A DNA stretch of 28,003 nucleotides from NCBI GenBank assembly GCA_964579845.1, contig CAZOHC010000012.1, positions 1-28,003 on the forward strand, written 5' to 3'. This document shows positions 1-6,658 of this stretch, piece after piece. The number at the start of each line of letters is the position of its first letter. Within the stretch, counting starts at the first letter, position 1. The translations under genes and the position numbers were made by a program. This DNA is from CAZOHC01 sp964579845 (GTDB taxonomy: Bacteria; Patescibacteriota; Microgenomatia; Levybacterales; UBA12049). The notes below the pieces were generated by a model that worked only from the letters and a program-made list of their open reading frames with translations, was not told the DNA's origin and did not search any database.

Positions 1-31
1 CCTCTGATTACCGATCGTGATATAATTTCTC

Positions 32-352
32 TTACTTTACATCCTTTATATCTTTATATAATTCATCCATCATGGTATCTGCTGTTTTTTTAATTTTCTT
101 ATCTATATCTTCAATTTTATCCCGAAGATGATTCCAGACCTTATCATGGTCATCTCCTGTTATATGTTCAAGGAACTTTTTCTTATCGTCTTCAGATAAT
201 TCATCAAGGATTGATTCAAGAATAGCATGATGGAGGTTACCTTCAATCATCTCGCTGAGCTCTTTCTTTTCCTCTTCCTCTAATTCCAATATATCAAGCT
301 CGAGCGTGATCGGTTCGTTACTTATGATATGACTGTAAAAACGTTTTTTCAT
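32..352 (-). CDS. Hypothetical acidic helical protein, 106 aa
   Basis: I do not recognise this gene with certainty. The product is small, charged and apparently all-helical, rich in Glu, Asp and Lys, with no signal peptide or membrane segment. A central stretch (about residues 28-70) alternates leucines with acidic residues and resembles small CPR-specific hypothetical families of the DUF5663 kind; that resemblance is from memory. I chose the ATG at 352, which lies one base after the upstream gene's TGA and has a GAGG about 9 nt upstream. An in-frame ATG at 361 has that GAGG directly abutting it, and the longest open frame begins at 409 inside the upstream gene. The tight spacing suggests co-transcription and possibly translational coupling with the gene ending at 354. 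A cytoplasmic location is inferred. Confidence 0.65.
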   Translation of the reverse strand: MKKRFYSHIISNEPITLELDILELEEEEKKELSEMIEGNLHHAILESILDELSEDDKKKFLEHITGDDHDKVWNHLRDKIEDIDKKIKKTADTMMDELYKDIKDVK

Positions 353-353
353 G

Positions 354-1307
354 TCAGACATCCTCAGGTGCTGAGACCGGACCGAGCGGAACTGTATCCG
401 CAGGGTCATCTACAAAAAAATATAACACAGGACCCTTCGCACGTCCATCAACTCGCTCTAAGTAATTCATAACCTCAGGGGACCCGCCCAAACTTTTTCC
501 GGTCCAGACCGCAGGACCGGCGTCACCGATTACTACAACGATTGCTTTTCCGTTGTCAGGGTTGACAAGCATCATCTTACGAAACTTAAAAAATTGATAG
601 TATTCATGGACATGCTCATTATATCCCGGTGCCATGAATGTCTGCACTGCGATGTAATATTTCTCCCGTTCTTTATCAACCGCAGTAAAAGCAGCTTTAC
701 TGGCTGCAAAGTGGCCCCACGCGCCTAAACCGGGAGCCATACCTGATGAGTAATATCGATTTGCCTCTTCCTGTGTATCAAAATGTGTCGCCATCGTGTC
801 ACCGGGATAACGTGCCAAATGCTGTTCAGCACCTATATATCCGTAGCTTCGATTTAACCGTTTCCCGTCAAGCTCAGGAGTCACTCTCACACCAAACTGC
901 TCGGAAATTAACGCAGCAAGTTCTTCTTCCTCGTCATGCAATAACGGACGAACATCGGTCGGCACTTTTTCTTTTAGTGCCATAAAAAAGAGTGCTTTTC
1001 TTGAAGCACCTTCAATTTTTTCAGTCCGTTCAATTTTGGGAAGTTCAGTGGGTGTTGCTGATATAGACGCAGCGGAAACAGGAGCAAGTAACATCAAGCT
1101 ACCAATGCTTCCTGCTTTAACATTATGTGAGGAAAAGTTTTTCCCAACCCACTGCAGTGCATCGTTATGCTTCTGCCACAGTCGCTCTTGAGAGGATCTA
1201 TGACGGGCAGCAAACTTTTCATGCAGTTTCTTATAGTGATTTTTTTGTTTTTTTGTCAGCTCTCGAGGCAGCAATGCGTGCTTGAGGGCTCTACGAACTA
1301 CTCTCAT
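354..1307 (-). CDS. Conserved hypothetical protein, probably envelope-associated, 317 aa
   Basis: The N-terminal 60 residues are strongly basic and helical. They are followed by a hydrophobic, small-residue segment (about 65-84) that could be a membrane anchor or an internal signal. The C-terminal half (about 165-317) is a compact domain with many aromatic residues, ending in a motif with Gly-Asp-Ala-Gly-Pro and then a GGSPEVMNYLE-like stretch. The Asp-x-Gly-Pro arrangement recalls double-psi beta-barrel or 3D domains of cell-wall proteins, but I cannot establish homology by eye. The start at 1307 is preceded by AAAGGA a few bases upstream. The gene is divergent from the GH130 gene and immediately upstream of a small acidic protein. 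Function is unknown; a cell-wall or surface role is inference only. Confidence 0.7.
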   Translation of the reverse strand: MRVVRRALKHALLPRELTKKQKNHYKKLHEKFAARHRSSQERLWQKHNDALQWVGKNFSSHNVKAGSIGSLMLLAPVSAASISATPTELPKIERTEKIEGASRKALFFMALKEKVPTDVRPLLHDEEEELAALISEQFGVRVTPELDGKRLNRSYGYIGAEQHLARYPGDTMATHFDTQEEANRYYSSGMAPGLGAWGHFAASKAAFTAVDKEREKYYIAVQTFMAPGYNEHVHEYYQFFKFRKMMLVNPDNGKAIVVVIGDAGPAVWTGKSLGGSPEVMNYLERVDGRAKGPVLYFFVDDPADTVPLGPVSAPEDV

Positions 1308-1399
1308 ATTTCCTTTATCCTGGCAGGTTTCTGCCCATTCGTCAAACCTCTTACATAATAATACATTTTTATGCTTGCTATTAAAAGAGGGCGCGTACT

Positions 1400-3367
1400 A
1401 TGATAAAGAGAGATTGTAATAACATGTTAAAACTACAACGGGCAATCGAGAATCCCCTCTTATCACCGGCTCCTGAAAATGAATGGGAGCAGCAAGCAAC
1501 ATTTAACCCTTGCGTTTTCTTTGACAAAGGTACATATCATATGCTCTATAGAGCACTTTCACCGAAAAAAAATCACTTCGGAGTGGAAGTAGAACTTTCA
1601 ACCATCGGTTACGCAGAAAGCACGGATGGTATACATTTTACGAATCGGCGGCAGATACTACGACCCGAGCATGATTGGGAGTTCTATGGCTGTGAAGATC
1701 CTCGAGTAACCAAAATTGATGACATGTTTTACATCTTTTATACATGTCTTTCGACATTCCCATTTTCTGCTGACGGAATAAAAGTCGGCGTAGCTCTGAC
1801 GAAAGATTTCCGTACGATTGAAGAGAGACACCTGGTTACCCCATTCAATGCCAAAGCTATGAGTCTTTTTCCCCAGAAAGTGAACGGTAAAATTGTTGCT
1901 ATCCTTACAGTTGACACAGATCAACCGCCCGCAAAGATAGGCATCGCATACTTTGACAGAATAGAAGAACTCTGGGATCACACGTATTGGGAAAATTGGT
2001 ATAACTACTTACCCGATCACACGATTAACATTGCTCAGAATGATCAAGATCATGTAGAAATCGGAGCGCCGCCGGTGCTCACAGACCATGGGTGGCTTCT
2101 TCTTTACTCCTACATTAAAGATTATTTTACTGATCAAAAGCATTTTACCATTAAAGCAATGGTACTCCAAAAGAATAATCCGAAAAAAATTCTTTCAAGA
2201 ACTGATGAGGAACTGTTAGCCCCTGAAAAATCATACGAAAAGGTCGGCATCGTTCCTGATATTGTTTTCCCCTCAGGCGTCATTGTTCGTGATGATCACC
2301 TGTCAGTTTACTACGGAGGGGCAGATACTGTCTCCTGCCTTGCTACATGCAGTCTCTCAGCGCTTCTGCGGGAAATGACTCCTGAGAAACAGCAACAGAC
2401 ATTTATTACGGATAAACCGATAGGACCGATCATGTTCAAGCGCTTTGATGAAAATCCGATTCTAAGACCTATCGCCGAACACCCATGGGAGGAGAAAGCA
2501 GTCTTTAATCCTGCTGCCTTCCTCAATGACAAAACAGTGCATATGCTTTATCGGGCACTTTCTGATAAAAATATTTCAACCATCGGCTATGCAAGCAGTA
2601 AAGACGGTATGCATATAGACCGTAGGCTTCCTGAGCCTGTTTATACTCCTAGAGAAGGATTCGAGAAAAATAATCAGGGAGAAAACTACGGGTGTGAAGA
2701 CCCACGTATAACTGTTATAGATGAAACCGTATATATGTGTTATACAGCATATGATGGATCTAATCTTCCCCGTGTTGCATTCAGTTCAATTCCACTTAAG
2801 GACTTTCTTTCGGGTCGGTGGGACTGGAAAAGTCCGAAAGTGATTTCACATCCAGAAAAAGAAAGTAAGGACGCTTGCTTATTTCCCGAGAAAATCAATA
2901 ATACATACAGCTTTCTGCACGGGATGAATAACGGCATATCCATTGATTATGTCAGTGATCTGACATTTGCTGATGGGTATACTCTTCGCGGAAACGAAAT
3001 CATGACACCGAGATCTGACAAATGGGATAGTAAAAAAATCGGAATAGCAGGCCCTCCGATAAAAACCGCACATGGTTGGGTACTTCTCTATCATGGTATT
3101 GATAATGAATCCTATTATAATCTCGGCGCAGCGTTGCTGGAGAGAGAACATCCTGAAACTGTGTTAGCGAGACTAGACTATCCGGTACTTATTCCTGAAA
3201 AAGAATTTGAGAAGAAAGGACGGACACCAAACGTCGTTTTCCCCTGCGGTCATGTTATTATCGATGAAACGCTTATTATGTACTACGGCGCTGCTGATTC
3301 AGTTATCGGAGTTGCCAGTATAGAAATGCCGAAACTGCTTGATGAATTAATCAGAAATAAAACGTAA
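1400..3367 (+). CDS. Tandem GH130 mannoside phosphorylase/glycosidase family protein
   Basis: The 655-residue protein consists of two homologous GH130-type five-bladed propeller domains, about residues 10-335 and 346-655. Both begin with an ENP(L/I)L motif and an (F)NP motif, both carry GCEDPR (97-102 and 431-436), and both end with the YYG(G/A)AD signature. GH130 enzymes act on beta-mannosides, by phosphorolysis or by hydrolysis. The Asp of the EDPR motif is the likely catalytic acid, from family knowledge, and it is present in both halves. Most GH130 proteins have a single domain of 300-400 residues, so this is an internal duplication or fusion. There is no signal peptide, so it is probably cytoplasmic. 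AGAGG at 1386-1390 sits 9 nt before the ATG. It ends 3 bases from the convergent membrane-protein gene. Substrate and phosphate dependence cannot be read from sequence. Confidence 0.88.
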   Translation: MIKRDCNNMLKLQRAIENPLLSPAPENEWEQQATFNPCVFFDKGTYHMLYRALSPKKNHFGVEVELSTIGYAESTDGIHFTNRRQILRPEHDWEFYGCEDPRVTKIDDMFYIFYTCLSTFPFSADGIKVGVALTKDFRTIEERHLVTPFNAKAMSLFPQKVNGKIVAILTVDTDQPPAKIGIAYFDRIEELWDHTYWENWYNYLPDHTINIAQNDQDHVEIGAPPVLTDHGWLLLYSYIKDYFTDQKHFTIKAMVLQKNNPKKILSRTDEELLAPEKSYEKVGIVPDIVFPSGVIVRDDHLSVYYGGADTVSCLATCSLSALLREMTPEKQQQTFITDKPIGPIMFKRFDENPILRPIAEHPWEEKAVFNPAAFLNDKTVHMLYRALSDKNISTIGYASSKDGMHIDRRLPEPVYTPREGFEKNNQGENYGCEDPRITVIDETVYMCYTAYDGSNLPRVAFSSIPLKDFLSGRWDWKSPKVISHPEKESKDACLFPEKINNTYSFLHGMNNGISIDYVSDLTFADGYTLRGNEIMTPRSDKWDSKKIGIAGPPIKTAHGWVLLYHGIDNESYYNLGAALLEREHPETVLARLDYPVLIPEKEFEKKGRTPNVVFPCGHVIIDETLIMYYGAADSVIGVASIEMPKLLDELIRNKT

Positions 3368-3370
3368 TTC

Positions 3371-4786
3371 CTACCTTGTTACGATTGGCTGTGAGAGTAT
3401 CCACAGGCCGATTATGGTATAGGTTATCATCAAGAATAGCATAGGAATCTGGCTGAGTAATGCTTTCTTTGTACTTTTATATACCTGAACAGCGATGATA
3501 TGCGCTACATAAACAGAGATAACATGCCCCAATAGTATAAAGACCACCTGAAAGTGCCAGACAAATGATGCTTGGAGAAAGCGAGCATAAGGGACAAAGT
3601 CTGCTGTACCGAGAAGATTCCATCCCCATCCGAAAGGATCAGAAAGTAACCGTATCATTACCTGTCCTTGGATGAGTAAGAGCGTAAAGTAATGCGTAAT
3701 GTTATAAACCACAGCAATCGGAATCAATGAGAAGACAAACAACGAACCAAGCTTATAGAGTGAGTGGTCAGAGGGTACCAGTAAACGCATAGAAATTAAC
3801 GTAATGAAATACAGCATGAGAAAAACGAATGGAGAAAGAATGAGTCCGATGATCTCGTAGAGCTGATACCCTGCCATAGCCCCGAAGATTGGGTTCACTA
3901 GACCTTTCAGAACATCCCAGTAAAAAAGATACCACGTATTTGTCTCTCGAAAACCGTCAAAGGCTGTTGATGAGAGCATAAAGAGTATAAAAAGTATCAG
4001 ACTGAAATCAGCAGTTTTTTCTTTCAGAAGTCCGGAAAAAGGAATTCTTAGGTAGGTATTATTTTTTTTCTGATAAAATGTTGAAGATAAACCAACAATT
4101 CGGAAGAAAACACTAAAAAATTCTCCATAACGAAACCATGCTTTTTTCCCGAAAAGAAAAACTGCAATCCAGGTTATAAAACTATACTGGAGAAGCAATA
4201 CAGAAAGTGAAAACGGTGTCGTTGCGGCAAATAATTCAATCCCGATGAATATCATATAAAGCACAAATGCTGGGTAGTATTGAAGTTTCTCTGGGTACCT
4301 CACTCTTCCCGTGACATTCGTCTGACTGAACTTCTCAAAAAGTTCGATTGAAATCTTCCAGGGATTAACAACCTCCCAGATATTTCCAACGATAAAGGTT
4401 ATATAGGTAAAACCGATAACAAAGAAAATCCAGAAAAATGTCATATTAAAATTAAACGCAGATAAATCCTCACCTATTAGTCCTGATAACAGCGTCAGCA
4501 AATAGAAAAACAAACTTAGTCCTTTATACATAGTGACTGCCTGTACTGAGGTAAGACTGCGAATCAAAGGTGACGTCAGTTTCCGTTCAGTGAAGTCATT
4601 CCCGGTAAAGTCAGATGATGAGAAAATACCGATTAAAAGAAATGAAAGAAAGAGGACAGCTGCTCCTGCATACATATAAAGCCAGAACGGAATGGGGAGT
4701 GTATATGATGCTCCGAATGCATGAGCATATACTTGTTGTGGAAGAAAAAGAAAGAGTAACAAAAAGAGTATGAGGTATTTTATCAT
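3371..4786 (-). CDS. Polytopic membrane protein with N-terminal signal and conserved histidines
   Basis: The 471-residue product starts with a signal-like segment ending in VYA, so the mature protein would begin HAFGASYTLP. About ten hydrophobic helices follow. A late segment contains three histidines in a WHF...GH...AH pattern (about residues 405-430), and another His lies in a YNITHYF helix, suggesting metal or haem binding. The HAFG-x-x-Y-x-LP-x-P start is like membrane proteins annotated as fenitrothion hydrolase-like or uncharacterised in actinobacteria and proteobacteria. I make that link from memory and would not assign the activity. The ATG at 4786 is preceded by a small hairpin (4787-4801) and lacks a clear SD. 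A candidate extended -10 lies at 4852-4860. It converges on the GH130 gene with almost no spacer. Confidence 0.75.
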   Translation of the reverse strand: MIKYLILFLLLFLFLPQQVYAHAFGASYTLPIPFWLYMYAGAAVLFLSFLLIGIFSSSDFTGNDFTERKLTSPLIRSLTSVQAVTMYKGLSLFFYLLTLLSGLIGEDLSAFNFNMTFFWIFFVIGFTYITFIVGNIWEVVNPWKISIELFEKFSQTNVTGRVRYPEKLQYYPAFVLYMIFIGIELFAATTPFSLSVLLLQYSFITWIAVFLFGKKAWFRYGEFFSVFFRIVGLSSTFYQKKNNTYLRIPFSGLLKEKTADFSLILFILFMLSSTAFDGFRETNTWYLFYWDVLKGLVNPIFGAMAGYQLYEIIGLILSPFVFLMLYFITLISMRLLVPSDHSLYKLGSLFVFSLIPIAVVYNITHYFTLLLIQGQVMIRLLSDPFGWGWNLLGTADFVPYARFLQASFVWHFQVVFILLGHVISVYVAHIIAVQVYKSTKKALLSQIPMLFLMITYTIIGLWILSQPIVTR

Positions 4787-4801
4787 AGAGTACTTTACTC
4801 T
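4787..4801 (-). promoter_or_regulatory. Hairpin abutting the start codon of the membrane-protein gene
   Basis: A perfect 6-bp inverted repeat (AGAGTA, 3-nt loop, TACTCT) lies directly before the ATG at 4786. A second one, GTCCT/AGGAC with a 3-nt loop, lies at 4806-4818 in the same predicted leader. They could hinder ribosome access. Function is inferred from position only. Confidence 0.35.
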
Positions 4802-4851
4802 CAGAGTCCTGTTAGGACATTCTAAGAGATCACTTTCGCATGATGAACTCT

Positions 4852-4860
4852 ACTATACCA
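4852..4860 (-). promoter_or_regulatory. Candidate extended -10 promoter for the membrane-protein gene
   Basis: TGGTATAGT on the minus strand is an extended -10 element, the same TGG-TATA form seen before rpsL and alaS in this window. No good -35 is visible. The predicted leader is about 59 nt. A 7-bp inverted repeat (TACCATA at 4856-4862 and TATGGTA at 4876-4882) overlaps it and might be an operator. Confidence 0.45.
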
Positions 4861-4959
4861 TAGATTGCTTTTCATTATGGTAATTATGGACGATAGGCAA
4901 AGATTGTATATGCTGAACTACTATATGAACATCACGAAGCATGTATCCGGACTAACGGG

Positions 4960-6507
4960 TCATATCTGTCTGGGAAAAATTGATAGTATTTTTGCAGCAA
5001 AGTTTTTGTAATATGTTGTCCCACTGTTTGCTAAACCGCCTGTCTTTATCCTCATCGTATTTCCCCATTCACCCGGCATACAACCATTTCCACCTCGAAC
5101 AACAAATGAATACTCAGAATTCGGAAGAAGGTGGTTTACTGTGTATGATATCACCCCATCTGATACTCCTGTAGCAAACTCCACTCCGTAATCATGGATG
5201 CTTTGTCCGTTTCCATATGCAATATAGTATTTATCCGCTTTTGAAACAGGAGCAAAATACAACGTGGCTTGGGTATTGTTTACATCAATTTGGAAGAGGT
5301 CAGGTGTTCCATTCGGCTTTGTATCACCACAGGATGGAGCAGATGGCATTGAGCTGGATGAGATCACCCTCTTGCTTTGCAGCATGGCTGTCGGTGTTGG
5401 AGTAAAAGTTGGTCCAAGTGAAAAGGAAAATACCGTACCACTGTCGTTATTCCCACCTTGTTCTGTCAAACCATAGAGAGTCGAGTCATGAATAATAATG
5501 TTCTGCGGATAATTCCCATCATCTGCCCCTCCGGCAAACTCATAGAGAAGTGTATAGTCTGAGCCATCAGTGTTTATAGAAAAGATTGTGCCTCTATCAT
5601 TATCGCCACCCTGGGATGTTGCACCATAGAGCGTTGTGCCAGCTTGTATGAGGTTGCCAAATGGATACCTCCCGTCATCCACCCCTCCGGCAAATTCATG
5701 AAGCACGGTAAACCCTGANNNNNNNNNNNNNNNNNNNNNNNNNNNNNNNNNNNNNNNNNNNNNNNNNNNNNNNNNNNNNNNNNNNNNNNNNNNNNNNNNN
5801 NNNNNNNNNNNNNNNNNNCCGGCAAATTCATGAAGCACGGTAAACCCTGAACCATCAGTGTTGACTGAAAATATCGTTCCAACATTATTATCGCCACCCC
5901 CGACAGTCATACCGTATAATACTGAACCAGACCGTAAGAGGCTACCTTGAGGATACGCTCCGTCACCTGCTCCACCTGCAAACTCATGGAGAAGTGTAAA
6001 GTCTGATCCATCAGTGTTGATTGCATAGATCGTACCACTATCATGCTCTCCGCCAGAATAAGTCATACCATACAGCGTGGTACCCTCCAGGATTAGCTCG
6101 CCTCGAGGATTTCTCCCGTCACCTGCTCCATCTGCAAACTCATGGAGAAGTGTAAAGTTTGATCCATCAGTGTTGATTGCATAGATCGTACCAACGTCAT
6201 CACTTCCCCCCTCCCAAGTTATACCATACAACGTAGTACCATCCTGAACTACGCCTCCTAGAGGACGCCTTCCGTCTGCACCTGAAAATTCGTGAAGTAA
6301 AGTATATGCAGACCCATCAATATTTATGGAAAAAATAGTTCCCATATGATTATCTCCACCTCCAGCAGCAGTTCCGAACAGAGTAGAACCCTCCAGAGTA
6401 AGTGTGCTTTCAGGAAAAGCTCCATCTTCTGTTCCACCGGAAAATTCATAGAGTAGTGACAATTGCGCATACACGGATGGTACATACATGAACAGCGCTG
6501 AAACCAT
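4960..6507 (-). CDS. Secreted GloVer-type beta-repeat protein with C-terminal Fn3 domain (interrupted by assembly gap)
   Basis: Six complete repeats of about 52 residues are visible, each with the core LYG-x-T-x-x-GG, then GT(I/V)(F/Y)S, a DGS-x-(F/Y)T-x-LHEFAGG stretch and DG-x-x-P. This matches the GloVer tandem-repeat family (TIGR03803 type), whose members are usually exported beta-structured proteins. A Pro/Thr linker (TPTPT) then leads to a fibronectin type III-like domain (about 385-488) and a short tail. At least one repeat is lost in the N run 5719-5818. Translation from the ATG at 6507 gives only a 14-residue hydrophobic leader with no basic residues. The frame is open upstream to the stop at 6565-6567 and encodes a Lys-Arg followed by leucines, so the true start may be a non-ATG codon, for example ATT at 6553-6555. 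Function is probably surface or secreted binding; the ligand is unknown. Confidence 0.8.
   Translation of the reverse strand: MVSALFMYVPSVYAQLSLLYEFSGGTEDGAFPESTLTLEGSTLFGTAAGGGDNHMGTIFSINIDGSAYTLLHEFSGADGRRPLGGVVQDGTTLYGITWEGGSDDVGTIYAINTDGSNFTLLHEFADGAGDGRNPRGELILEGTTLYGMTYSGGEHDSGTIYAINTDGSDFTLLHEFAGGAGDGAYPQGSLLRSGSVLYGMTVGGGDNNVGTIFSVNTDGSGFTVLHEFAXXXXXXXXXXXXXXXXXXXXXXXXXXXXXXXXXXSGFTVLHEFAGGVDDGRYPFGNLIQAGTTLYGATSQGGDNDRGTIFSINTDGSDYTLLYEFAGGADDGNYPQNIIIHDSTLYGLTEQGGNNDSGTVFSFSLGPTFTPTPTAMLQSKRVISSSSMPSAPSCGDTKPNGTPDLFQIDVNNTQATLYFAPVSKADKYYIAYGNGQSIHDYGVEFATGVSDGVISYTVNHLLPNSEYSFVVRGGNGCMPGEWGNTMRIKTGGLANSGTTYYKNFAAKILSIFPRQI
5687..5850 (-). repeat. Identical 32-nt repeat copies flanking an assembly gap
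   Basis: The 32 bases at 5687-5718 are identical to those at 5819-5850, one on each side of the N run. They encode the same part of consecutive GloVer repeats (SGFTVLHEFA). The start-to-start distance is 132 nt as written, whereas the repeat period elsewhere is 156 nt, so the gap length is arbitrary. Confidence 0.9.
5719..5818. other. Assembly gap of 100 N inside the GloVer repeat gene
   Basis: One hundred N form a placeholder gap within tandem repeats. For one missing repeat unit in register the true gap would be 124 nt, and for k further units 124 + 156k nt. Confidence 0.97.
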
Positions 6508-6591
6508 AAGGGAGACTACTAATAAGAGAGAGGTGATTCTTTTGATTAATTCAATATCAAGAACTTATTACCGATATACAAGCTATACTTC

Positions 6592-6621
6592 AGTATAATT
6601 TCAATATTTAAACCATGTCAA
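6592..6621 (-). promoter_or_regulatory. Sigma70-type promoter of the GloVer protein gene
   Basis: TTGACA (6616-6621), an 18-nt spacer and TATACT (6592-6597) on the minus strand predict transcription from about 6585. That is about 30 nt before the possible ATT start at 6555 and about 78 nt before the ATG at 6507. Confidence 0.65.
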
Positions 6622-6658
6622 ATACTCGCCTCACCTAAGGAGTTTGTTGGAGAGTGTA

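Noticed and set aside
20..28. TGATATAAT-like extended -10 on the plus strand
   Set aside because: It points into the antisense of the 32-352 gene with no plus-strand gene following; the window edge prevents further judgement.
1322..1335. Small inverted repeat GGCAG/CTGCC between the divergent genes at 1307 and 1400
   Set aside because: It is a short stem with a 4-nt loop and no T run; an associated TTGACG upstream of 1307 has no acceptable -10, so I did not call a promoter or terminator.
5300..6450. Regularly spaced repeats considered as a CRISPR array
   Set aside because: The 156-nt units are degenerate, stay in frame and encode a protein repeat family.
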